Shown one piece after another: positions 1 to 7,008 of a stretch of DNA of 9,519 bases. The stretch's first letter is position 1, and each line of letters begins with the position of its first letter. Both the position numbers and the translations under genes were made by a program. The notes below the pieces were generated by a model. It ran no database searches. It was not told the origin of the DNA and worked only from the letters and a program-made list of their open reading frames with translations. Source of the DNA: Bacteroidetes bacterium UBA6661 (GTDB taxonomy: Bacteria; Bacteroidota; Bacteroidia; AKYH767-A; OLB10); the NCBI GenBank assembly GCA_002455375.1, contig DKKR01000055.1, forward strand, positions 16,869-26,387, read 5' to 3'.

Positions 1-503
1 AGGCCTTCACTTTCAAAATAATCATCACCAATGTAAATGTCTGAAGGATAAAAATCGAATGAATTGCCTAAAGAAGCATCAATATACATTTTCTGTCCAA
101 GCCTGATATATACCAATGCACTAATTGGTATTTCATATCCTATAAATTTATAATTACGTTTATGGCTCAATGCTGAGTCAGTAACTTGAATCTGATAATT
201 TCTTCTTGCATAATTTATTCCCGTTTCAAGAGAAAGTCGCTCTGTAAAACCACGTCTGATAACCATGCCTGCACAATATCCTGAATTGGGTTGAATGGTT
301 ACCTCAGCAGTTCCTTGTGTGGCAGATTGTGAGCCAGTACGAAAAAAGTCATTATTAAAAATCGGCTTAAACTGAAAGCCGATTGTAGCAACACCTTTTT
401 GAGAAAATACGTTGCCGGAAAACATACAAAACATGATTACTCCAAAGACTAAAAAGCGTTTTACAGCGTATTGTCGCCTGAAAATTAGGTTGAAAAATTT
501 CAT
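1..503 (-). CDS. Signal-peptide-bearing probable outer-membrane beta-barrel protein (partial, 3' end outside the window)
   Basis: The minus strand is open from an ATG at 503-501 to the window edge, giving about 167 residues of an unfinished protein. The ATG is the first one after an in-frame TGA about 24 bases upstream, so the start is well constrained. The N-terminus has a basic stretch (RRQYAVKR), then a hydrophobic core (FLVFGVIMFCMF) and a small-residue region ending GNVFSQ, which fits a Sec signal peptide cut near residue 35. The rest alternates polar and hydrophobic residues in short strands with Gly and aromatic residues, for example ERLSLETGINYARRNYQI and YEIPISALVYIRLGQKMYID. This resembles PorT/OmpW-like small outer-membrane beta-barrels of Bacteroidota, but the family assignment is by general appearance only. 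It lies 13 bases downstream of the vWA-like gene and is probably the third gene of that transcript. The C-terminus needed to confirm a barrel lies outside the window. Confidence 0.7.
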   Translation of the reverse strand, partial: MKFFNLIFRRQYAVKRFLVFGVIMFCMFSGNVFSQKGVATIGFQFKPIFNNDFFRTGSQSATQGTAEVTIQPNSGYCAGMVIRRGFTERLSLETGINYARRNYQIQVTDSALSHKRNYKFIGYEIPISALVYIRLGQKMYIDASLGNSFDFYPSDIYIGDDYFESEG

Positions 504-516
504 TCCTGAAAATAAA

Positions 517-1845
517 TTAATAATTCAAATTCTCGCATTTACACTTTTTCTTTTTATAAAAAGGTTCGCAAAAATGTGGGTCGTCTTTATCGGGTTTCGT
601 CAGATATTCAAATAAATCTCTTCTTGCATCATAACGATATTCTGAACCATCAATCATAAACGTTGCATCGGTGTTGGTTCTGTTGTAAAAATCACTGATG
701 TCATCTTCAATAGTATGAATGCTGCCTTTGGTTTTATAGGCCAAGTTTATATACTGCGGATTGATGCCACTATAGGTTCCACAGAGGACAACCTTAACCG
801 GAACTTTTATATATTTTGTTAAACAATAATCGCGCATACAGGAATTGTTATCGGCAATTAAAATCAGGTTCTTAAAATCAGGATACTTCTGAATGCCTTT
901 CAATATTGCTTCTACATCATTTTCTTCGGGGTCGCCACCATTACCTTTGGCTTTAACCTTACTCAACAAGCCAATTATTTTATTTATGTTTTCTGCTTTT
1001 TCAAAATAAACACCTCTGGTCTTTCCAATTTTTTTCCGTTTTTCCATATTACCATCATTAAAGAAAACGAAATATTTTATACCTGATTGTTTAAGATTCA
1101 ACGAATGCCAAAGTACAGCTTGTGCACCATAGGGATACATACTGCCTGTCCAATCCATTATCACCAGGCAATTGTCCCATTCCGGATGACGCGAAAAAAT
1201 TTTATACACCACACTATCGGTAATACCGCCATTGTTGGCAATAAAGCTGTTTATCTTTCTGGTGGCAATTGTATTCTGATCTGAGTGTTTGGTGTTTTTT
1301 AAAGAATCGTCATACACTTGTTGTTTGATAATATTTTCCTGCTGCTTTGCAAATTCGCTTTTTATTGGTGCTAAATGAATGGCTATACCATGAAACATTT
1401 TTTTTGCTTCATCATCAGTATCGCAGTCAGTTTGAAGCAGTATTTTATATACAGTATGTTCATTATTGAGATCTGAGGAAAGCTTAAAAAGATTTTTCAA
1501 GCGCTGTGCTAATAGCGTGTGATAGTTTGTCAGCCAAAAATTGATATTCTTAGGATATTGTGTATAAACAAAAATGATGGTGTCAGCATAAAATCCGGAA
1601 GGAATACCTTTCCAGTCGGCAGTGTTTTTTATTTGTGATTTAGCATAACCATTTTCCAAAATTGTGAATGTTTTATATTCCTCTTTTTGAAATGCGCGCA
1701 AGGTGTCACCGGTAAAAACATCTTCAATTTCAGAACTGTATTTGGCAGGATTGTCGAGCCACTCCTGATGGAATTTCACTTGCTGCGAATTACTTTGTAA
1801 CGCTATAAGCAATATTATAAAAGTATTCAGAAGTTTCAACGACAT
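517..1845 (-). CDS. Secreted von Willebrand factor A (vWA)-like domain protein
   Basis: This is a 442-residue protein with a Sec signal peptide (hydrophobic LLNTFIILLIAL, likely cut near residues 20-22). Residues about 23-220 match no family I recognise. From about residue 224 it reads like a vWA Rossmann fold. A hydrophobic strand, NCLVIMD, leads into D231-W-T233-G-S235, which fits the metal-ion-dependent adhesion site (MIDAS) pattern DxSxS with Thr in place of the first Ser. Next come a helix, the strand KYFVFFND, a Gly-rich loop GNGGDPEEND (301-310), the strand NLILIAD ending in D332, and then KVVLCGTYSG and a helix/GSIHTI strand typical of the end of the domain. The final 17 residues are Lys- and Cys-rich (C426, C435, C437). 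Likely location is the periplasm or cell surface; ligand and role are unknown. It starts 3 bases after the phosphoribosyltransferase stop codon, so translational coupling is likely. The vWA call is motif-based and fairly firm; no function follows from it. Confidence 0.8.
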   Translation of the reverse strand: MSLKLLNTFIILLIALQSNSQQVKFHQEWLDNPAKYSSEIEDVFTGDTLRAFQKEEYKTFTILENGYAKSQIKNTADWKGIPSGFYADTIIFVYTQYPKNINFWLTNYHTLLAQRLKNLFKLSSDLNNEHTVYKILLQTDCDTDDEAKKMFHGIAIHLAPIKSEFAKQQENIIKQQVYDDSLKNTKHSDQNTIATRKINSFIANNGGITDSVVYKIFSRHPEWDNCLVIMDWTGSMYPYGAQAVLWHSLNLKQSGIKYFVFFNDGNMEKRKKIGKTRGVYFEKAENINKIIGLLSKVKAKGNGGDPEENDVEAILKGIQKYPDFKNLILIADNNSCMRDYCLTKYIKVPVKVVLCGTYSGINPQYINLAYKTKGSIHTIEDDISDFYNRTNTDATFMIDGSEYRYDARRDLFEYLTKPDKDDPHFCEPFYKKKKCKCENLNY

Positions 1846-1848
1846 GAT

Positions 1849-2355
1849 TTATGAAATATAAACTACATCTTTTTTCCCCTTCTTCAAATCGGCAACAATA
1901 TGCTCGTGATTGGTTGTAGAAAGCGTAAGTCCAACAAAATCTGTTGCCACAGGATAGCGCTTATGATCTCGGTCAACGAGTAATGCCGTACTTATTTTTT
2001 TAGCATCAGCTTCCAGGAAAGGTCGCAGACTATGGATAAGTGTCTTGCCTGAATTTAGTACATCATCAACAATAATGACCACTTTATTTTTAAGTAATGC
2101 AGTATTGTCAATCCCTTTAATTGTTGGATACAATGGGTTTGATTTATCAACAATCACCTCCAGCATAATTACTTTAAGCGGATAACGTTCCAAAATAATA
2201 TCTCTTAACTTGGCCGCCATAACGTAGCCGCTTCTTGCAATTCCAGCTATATAAATACTTTTTTCATTGATATTATCTTCATAAATCTGACAAGCAATAC
2301 GTCTTAGTTTTTGCTGTATTTGGTCATGATTTAAAATTACCTGACGGTTTTCCAT
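1849..2355 (-). CDS. PyrR-like phosphoribosyltransferase family protein
   Basis: This 168-residue cytoplasmic protein has the type I phosphoribosyltransferase PRPP-binding signature at residues 92-105 (VVIIVDDVLNSGKT), with the paired Asp97 and Asp98. An earlier loop, GIARSG (38-43), sits where the pyrophosphate-binding loop lies. By memory-based comparison the whole chain lines up with PyrR: an N-terminal VILNHDQIQQKLRRIA resembling PyrR's helix 1, ALLVDRDHKRYPVATDFVGLTL (124-145) like PyrR's LVDRGHRELPIRADYVG, and a closing DVVYIS. PyrR proteins are about 180 residues, so the length fits. The segment around 66-80 does not obviously match the TLYRDD stretch of PyrR. PyrR of Gram-positive bacteria is a uracil phosphoribosyltransferase and also an RNA-binding attenuator of pyr operons. 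No pyr gene is adjacent here, so only the transferase fold is claimed; the base substrate and any RNA binding are open. It is the first gene of the minus-strand run. Confidence 0.85.
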   Translation of the reverse strand: MENRQVILNHDQIQQKLRRIACQIYEDNINEKSIYIAGIARSGYVMAAKLRDIILERYPLKVIMLEVIVDKSNPLYPTIKGIDNTALLKNKVVIIVDDVLNSGKTLIHSLRPFLEADAKKISTALLVDRDHKRYPVATDFVGLTLSTTNHEHIVADLKKGKKDVVYIS

Positions 2356-2486
2356 TTTTTCAATTCACTTAAAGCGGCATAAAAATAGAATATTTCTATT
2401 ATTGCCTTGATTTTTTAAGCTTTATTGTACTAATTCTTCGTTTATTTATACCTAATTTTACCATAATATTTAAAAAACACTTCAGA
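2356..2486. promoter_or_regulatory. Divergent intergenic region between the phosphoribosyltransferase and S8 protease genes
   Basis: These 131 AT-rich bases must hold the start signals for both the leftward three-gene run and the rightward protease gene. On the plus strand, TAATTTTA at 2453-2460 matches seven of eight positions of the Bacteroidota -7 box TAnnTTTG. A TTG at 2425-2427 could be part of a -33 element, but the spacing (25 bases) is longer than usual. No convincing TAnnTTTG box was found for the leftward direction. A palindrome at 2384-2400 lies on the phosphoribosyltransferase side. Neither gene has a clear Shine-Dalgarno sequence; both have A-rich leaders. The promoter assignment is weak. 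Confidence 0.35.
2384..2400. repeat. Perfect palindrome (possible operator)
   Basis: AATAGAA-TAT-TTCTATT has two perfect 7-base arms around a 3-base centre. It lies about 29 bases before the phosphoribosyltransferase ATG on the minus strand and about 87 bases before the protease ATG. The small centre and lack of GC pairs favour a DNA-binding protein site over an RNA hairpin. No regulator gene is present in the window, and AT-rich palindromes of this size can arise by chance. Confidence 0.3.
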
Positions 2487-5354
2487 ATGGCACTCCCACA
2501 AAAAAGGCATTTAATAAAAGGTGCATTTTTTCCTTTCATCATACTGATATTAACTTTGTCAACCACACATGCTCAAAAGCAGTTTCGTTTTCCTGCCGGC
2601 ATAACTACTGACGATTATGAGAAGGGTGTTTTGATAGTAAGAATAAAATCTGATTACAGGAGCTTTTGTAACGAAAGCTATATAAACTCCGTTGATTTGC
2701 ATCAAATTTTTAATAACCTTTCGGTGACAGAAGTTAAGAAGAAATTTCCAAATCACAAACAGCCTGTTGAAAGTAAAACATCTTTTGGCTTTCCATTGAC
2801 TGATTTGTCATTGATTTATACTTTGAAATTTAATGCTGCTATTCCTGTAGAAAAAGCTGCTTCATTGCTTTTATCTTGCAAAGAAGTACAGTATGCCGAA
2901 CCATCTTATATTGACAAACCGCTTTACACACCTAACGATACTTTAGCAACGCCACAATATCAATATCATCATTTAAACATACATACTTTTGATGGTTGGG
3001 ATATTCAGAAAGGTGATACCAATATTGTAATCGGAATTACTGATACAGGCATTGACACTGTTCATGTTGAACTGATTAATCAGTTAAAATACAACTATGC
3101 TGACCCTATCAATGGTATTGACGATGATGGCGATGGCTACATTGACAATTATCGTGGGTGGAATGTGGCATTTAACTCTAATGATGTTCAGGGCTCGGTT
3201 CCGTTGCATGGCAATTTTGTTGCAGGAATATCAAATGCAGAAGTTGACAACGTAACAGGCATTGCCGGAGTAGGTTTTAAAACTAAATTTCTTCCTGTCA
3301 GTTGTTCTCCCGGTTCGAATGTTATTGTAAACGGATACGATGCTATAGTATATGCTGCCGACCATGGTTGTTCTGTTATCAATTGTTCGTGGGGTGGCTT
3401 TGGCAGCTCACAGTTTTCGCAAGATGTCATTAACTATGCTACATTTAATAAAAATGCTTTAGTAGTTGCAGCAGCAGGAAATGCCAATAACGATGCGCCA
3501 TTTTTTCCTGCATCATATCAGTATGTATTGAGTGTTGGAGGAACAGATTCTGCAGATGTAAAATGGACATCTTCGCCAACCTCAGGAAGCAGCTTTGGCA
3601 GCTATGTTGATGTAGCAGCCCCTGGTGATAAAATATTTTCGATTTTCCCAACAAACAGCAATCCACCCTACTGGTATTCGGGAGGTACTTCGGAAGCTGC
3701 ACCACAAGTTTCAGCAATTGCTGCCTTGGTAAAAGCACAATTTCCTGCTTTAAATGCTTTGCAGATTGGCGAAAGAATTCGTGCAACATGTGATGATATT
3801 TATTCCATTCCGGGCAATGCTACTTTTATCAATAAACTTGGAAAAGGAAGAGTGAATCTACTGAGTGCGCTAACCCAGCCTGCAACATCGGTCAGAGCAT
3901 TTGACATACAGAACACTGATAATAATGACAATGCATTTTCTCCAAACGACACTATCAGAATTAGTGCAATATTTACAAACCTGCTTGACCCAGTAAATAA
4001 TTTAACAGTTACCATCATGGCAGACAATCCAAATATTACTTTTTTGAATAATTCTTTTCTTGCAGGAAGTATTGCAACGATGCAGTCTGACAGCAATCGC
4101 AGCAATCCATTTTTGGCAGTTATTGATCCATCAATACCCAAGAACACGAAAGTTGTTTTTACTTTAACTTTTTCGTCTGGCGCTTATGTGGACATCCAAC
4201 AATTTGAGGTAACGGTGAATGTTGATTACATCAATGTTTTGGTGAATGATATTGGTGTAACCGTTACAAGCAAAGGCAGAATAGGCTTTAATGATTCCGG
4301 AAACTCACAAGGAATTGGCTTTACACAAAACGAAGGACCTAACTTACTCTATTCAGGAAGTTTAATGATTGGTGTTAATGACAGTGTGGTGAGTGATGCT
4401 GTTGCAGGTACACCGGCAGGAACTATTAACGAGCATTTTACTCCGTTAGATTATATTCATCCCATTGTTCCTTCTGTGGTTTCGGAATTTGATTTAACAA
4501 CAAAGTTTGATGATAATGCAAGTAGCAATCCTATTGGTGTAAATGTAGTTCACAACACCTATGTATGGAGTACACCTGCCGATCGCAAGTATGTAATTGC
4601 AGAGTATGTAATTGCCAACAACAGTAACAATACTTACAGCGATTTGTATGCAGGTATCTATGCCGACTGGGACATTACCGAAAATACTTATGCAACAAAT
4701 AGAGCAATGTTTGATTCTACTTTAAAAATGGGATATGCATTTGAAGTTACTGCCAACAACAATTTTACAGGAATAAAATTACTCACTCCCGGAACAGCAC
4801 ATTATTATGCATATAACAATGATGGCAGTGATGGAAGTTTTAATATTTATGATGGTTTTAGTAAACAAGAGAAATACCAGAGCATGAGTGGCGCAGGTCG
4901 CGCACAAGCAGGTATGAATGGTAATGGCACAGACATTAGTATGTTGTTGAGCAGTGGACCATTTTCGATGTTGCCTTTTGACTCTGTAAAAATTGCCTTT
5001 GCATTACTTGGTGGCGACAGCCTTAATGAGATAGTAGCTACAGCAGCAGCTGCACAAGTAAGGTATAACACAGTTGGCATTGGCGAAGTAACAAATCTGG
5101 AAAATGAAATATTTGTATATCCAAATCCTGTTGCATCTGTTGTGAATGTTTGTGTTTCAAATCCTATTACCGGATTTGCAAGGATTGGTTTATATGATGT
5201 ATATGGACATCTTGTGACTACCCAATCTTATATGCTAACAACAAAAAGTACTATAAAGATTGATGTAAGTACACTGTCAAGAGGAGTTTACTTTTTGCAA
5301 TTGACGACTAATCAGTTAAACAAAACAATTAAAATAAACATTCAAAATGATTAA
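2487..5354 (+). CDS. Exported S8 (subtilisin-like) serine protease with T9SS type A sorting domain
   Basis: A 955-residue multidomain protease. A signal peptide spans about 1-29 (hydrophobic FFPFIILILTL, then THAQ). Residues about 31-150 look like a cleavable propeptide, ending with the typical KEVQYAEPSY. The S8 domain (about 165-462) has the catalytic triad Asp186 (GITDTGID), His241 (HGNFVAGI) and Ser402 (GGTSEAAPQVS), plus oxyanion Asn332 (AAAGNAN). An acidic IDDDGDGYID loop (211-220), common in Bacteroidota S8 proteases, may bind calcium. Residues about 470-580 look like an Ig-like beta-sandwich, and 580-862 are beta-rich without a named domain. The C-terminus (874-955) is a canonical T9SS type A sorting domain: it opens with VYPNPVASVVNV, contains IGLYDVYGHLV, and ends RGVYFLQLTT...KTIKIN. 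Expected export is Sec then T9SS, with action at the surface or outside the cell, probably on proteins or peptides. The GT and EA residues in the His and Ser motifs differ from the usual HGTHVAG and GTSMAAPHV, but the catalytic residues are intact. Its stop codon overlaps the next start. Confidence 0.95.
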   Translation: MALPQKRHLIKGAFFPFIILILTLSTTHAQKQFRFPAGITTDDYEKGVLIVRIKSDYRSFCNESYINSVDLHQIFNNLSVTEVKKKFPNHKQPVESKTSFGFPLTDLSLIYTLKFNAAIPVEKAASLLLSCKEVQYAEPSYIDKPLYTPNDTLATPQYQYHHLNIHTFDGWDIQKGDTNIVIGITDTGIDTVHVELINQLKYNYADPINGIDDDGDGYIDNYRGWNVAFNSNDVQGSVPLHGNFVAGISNAEVDNVTGIAGVGFKTKFLPVSCSPGSNVIVNGYDAIVYAADHGCSVINCSWGGFGSSQFSQDVINYATFNKNALVVAAAGNANNDAPFFPASYQYVLSVGGTDSADVKWTSSPTSGSSFGSYVDVAAPGDKIFSIFPTNSNPPYWYSGGTSEAAPQVSAIAALVKAQFPALNALQIGERIRATCDDIYSIPGNATFINKLGKGRVNLLSALTQPATSVRAFDIQNTDNNDNAFSPNDTIRISAIFTNLLDPVNNLTVTIMADNPNITFLNNSFLAGSIATMQSDSNRSNPFLAVIDPSIPKNTKVVFTLTFSSGAYVDIQQFEVTVNVDYINVLVNDIGVTVTSKGRIGFNDSGNSQGIGFTQNEGPNLLYSGSLMIGVNDSVVSDAVAGTPAGTINEHFTPLDYIHPIVPSVVSEFDLTTKFDDNASSNPIGVNVVHNTYVWSTPADRKYVIAEYVIANNSNNTYSDLYAGIYADWDITENTYATNRAMFDSTLKMGYAFEVTANNNFTGIKLLTPGTAHYYAYNNDGSDGSFNIYDGFSKQEKYQSMSGAGRAQAGMNGNGTDISMLLSSGPFSMLPFDSVKIAFALLGGDSLNEIVATAAAAQVRYNTVGIGEVTNLENEIFVYPNPVASVVNVCVSNPITGFARIGLYDVYGHLVTTQSYMLTTKSTIKIDVSTLSRGVYFLQLTTNQLNKTIKINIQND

Positions 5355-5811
5355 CCCTGAAAAATTACAATTCCTGAAAAATAACTTTATTGAACTTCTG
5401 AAAAAGCTAAAAGGCAATGAAGTTCCTGTTTGGGGCAAAATGAATGCACAACAAATGATAGAACATTTTGGTGATGCCATTGAAGATGCCTGCGGAAAAA
5501 ACAACCGCACATTAATAACGCCACCTGATAAACTTGAAGCTACACGTGCATTTATGCTTAGCGAGAAAGATTTTAAGCCCAACACAAAAAACTCTTTGAT
5601 GAGTGAAACACCTGCTGCAACTAAATTGCCGGATTTGGCTTCGGCAATTGCCCGTGTAGAGAATGGTATTAGAGATTTTGAAGCTTTTTATTCAGGCAAT
5701 ACAGAGAAGAAAGTTATGAATCCTTTTTTTGGTGAGTTGAATTATGAAGAAAACATTCAACTGTTGCATAAACATGCTATGCATCACCTGAGACAATTTA
5801 ATCTGATTTAA
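5347..5811 (+). CDS. DinB-like (DUF1569-type) putative metal-binding protein
   Basis: A 154-residue soluble, mostly helical protein with no signal peptide. It carries WGKMNAQQMIEH (29-40) near the start and NPFFGELNYEENIQLLHKH (125-143) followed by AMHHLRQF at the end; I associate this arrangement with the DUF1569 branch of the DinB four-helix-bundle superfamily. His40 with His143 and His147 (an HxxxH pair) would form the metal-binding triad of that fold. Characterised DinB-superfamily members include metal-dependent thiol transferases and hydrolases, but no reaction can be assigned here. The ATG lies inside the last codons of the S8 protease gene and the two share 8 bases (ATGATTAA), so translation is probably coupled. 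The start gives a full-length domain, and a downstream ATG would cut into helix 1. The glycosyltransferase gene follows after 8 bases. Confidence 0.8.
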   Translation: MINPEKLQFLKNNFIELLKKLKGNEVPVWGKMNAQQMIEHFGDAIEDACGKNNRTLITPPDKLEATRAFMLSEKDFKPNTKNSLMSETPAATKLPDLASAIARVENGIRDFEAFYSGNTEKKVMNPFFGELNYEENIQLLHKHAMHHLRQFNLI

Positions 5812-5819
5812 CAATTGAT

Positions 5820-6968
5820 ATGAGTGAAAGCCGTAGGTTAAATTCGGTAATAATTGTTGGACCTGCCTACCCTTTTCGTGGTGGAATAGCCAATCTCAAC
5901 GAGGCACTTTGTTCGCATTTGAATGCAAATGGAATTGTGACCGAGATTGTTTCTTTCACACTGCAATATCCTTCAGTGCTTTTCCCCGGAAAAACGCAAT
6001 TGGAAACATCGGAACAACATTTCAATTTCAAGATAACACGATTGATTAATTCAACTAATCCGTTAACGTGGGCAAAGGCTGTTGGCTATATTAAGACTAG
6101 AAAACCGGACTTGGTAGTGTTTCGATACTGGCTGCCATTTATGGCTCCCTGTCTTGGTTTTATTGCAAGAAAACTACGGAAGCATGGCTTTCCCGTTGTA
6201 GCTATTGCTGACAATATTATTCCACATGAAAAAAGAATAGGTGATCAGTTATTGACAAAATATTTTATTCAGTCGTGTGATGCTTTTATTGTTATGTCAG
6301 ATAAGGTTGCTGAAGATATAAAAATGTTTAATCCTAAGAAACCGGTAAGCATTACACCACATCCTATTTACTCTATCTTTGGTGATAAAGTTAACCGCAC
6401 TGAAGCATGTGATAAATTGAATCTTGATAATGGATATAAATATTTACTTTTTTTCGGGTTTATCAGAAAATATAAAGGATTGGATATTCTGTTGCAGGCA
6501 ATGCCCTTGATAAAAAACAAAAACCTTAAACTTATTGTTGCCGGAGAGTTTTATGAATCGAAAGAGGAATACCTTAATCTCATAAAAGCGCATCATCTGG
6601 AAAATGCAATCATCCTGAGAGATGAATATATTCCAAAAGATGATGTGCGTTATTATTTCAGTGTTGCTGACCTTGTTGTTCAGCCTTACAGGTCGGCTAC
6701 ACAAAGTGGTGTTACACAAATTGCATACAGTTTCGATAAACCAATGGTTGTAACCAATGTTGGCGGGCTGCCTGAAATGGTTACTGATGGTATTTCGGGG
6801 TTTGTGACTGACGTAAATCCCAATGCTATCGCTAATGCCGTAGATCGCTTTTTTGTAGAGCAACTGGCAACATCATTTACCGCTGGTGTACAATCAGAAA
6901 AGAATAAATTCGGATGGGATAAAATGATTGCTGCCGTTAAGGATATTTATCAAACTCTTTTAAAATAA
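5820..6968 (+). CDS. GT4-family glycosyltransferase (GT-B fold)
   Basis: A 382-residue cytoplasmic or membrane-associated enzyme expected to move a sugar from a nucleotide donor to a glycan or lipid-linked acceptor. The N-terminal GT-B half begins with SVIIVGPAYPFRGGIANLNEAL (9-30), where the RGG loop is typical of the acceptor-side domain. The C-terminal half starts at about 206 with YLLFFGFIRKYKGLDILLQAM, where Arg216 and Lys219 are in the usual donor-phosphate positions. It continues with LIVAGEFY (238-245) and PYRSATQSGVTQIAYSFDKP, then VVTNVGGLPEMV (310-321) and DGISGFV. These are standard GT4 landmarks, and the length is normal for the family. The usual ExxxxxxxE motif is replaced by the SATQSGVTQ variant. 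Donor and acceptor cannot be read from the sequence. It sits 8 bases after the DinB-like gene, probably in the same transcript as the S8 protease, and no other polysaccharide-synthesis genes are adjacent. Confidence 0.92.
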   Translation: MSESRRLNSVIIVGPAYPFRGGIANLNEALCSHLNANGIVTEIVSFTLQYPSVLFPGKTQLETSEQHFNFKITRLINSTNPLTWAKAVGYIKTRKPDLVVFRYWLPFMAPCLGFIARKLRKHGFPVVAIADNIIPHEKRIGDQLLTKYFIQSCDAFIVMSDKVAEDIKMFNPKKPVSITPHPIYSIFGDKVNRTEACDKLNLDNGYKYLLFFGFIRKYKGLDILLQAMPLIKNKNLKLIVAGEFYESKEEYLNLIKAHHLENAIILRDEYIPKDDVRYYFSVADLVVQPYRSATQSGVTQIAYSFDKPMVVTNVGGLPEMVTDGISGFVTDVNPNAIANAVDRFFVEQLATSFTAGVQSEKNKFGWDKMIAAVKDIYQTLLK

Positions 6969-6979
6969 AAATATTCGTT

Positions 6980-6987
6980 TAAATTTG
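6980..6987 (+). promoter_or_regulatory. Candidate -7 promoter box for the M43 protease gene
   Basis: TAAATTTG is an exact match to the Bacteroidota primary-sigma -7 consensus TAnnTTTG. It lies in the 40-base gap after the glycosyltransferase stop codon and 21 bases before the M43 ATG. The expected -33 position, 19 bases upstream, holds CTTT rather than TTTG, so that element is weak. If used, transcription would start around 6993-6996 with a very short leader. Confidence 0.45.
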
Positions 6988-7008
6988 TCATACTAAATTT
7001 TCTGTTCA

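Noticed and set aside
412..615. 67-codon plus-strand open frame across the barrel gene start and the vWA gene end
   Set aside because: It is antisense to two well-supported coding ends and has no recognisable domain.
3117..3146. Possible EF-hand in the S8 protease (IDDDGDGYID)
   Set aside because: It resembles a DxDxDG loop, but this acidic stretch recurs in Bacteroidota S8 catalytic domains and lacks flanking helices; treated as part of the protease domain, possibly binding calcium.
3188..4147. Three minus-strand open frames inside the S8 protease gene
   Set aside because: They are antisense to the catalytic and Ig-like parts of a strongly supported protease and have no domain signature; they are shadows of its codon use.
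6444..6863. 139-codon minus-strand open frame inside the glycosyltransferase gene
   Set aside because: It lies entirely antisense to the conserved donor-binding half of the GT4 enzyme and its translation shows no family motif.
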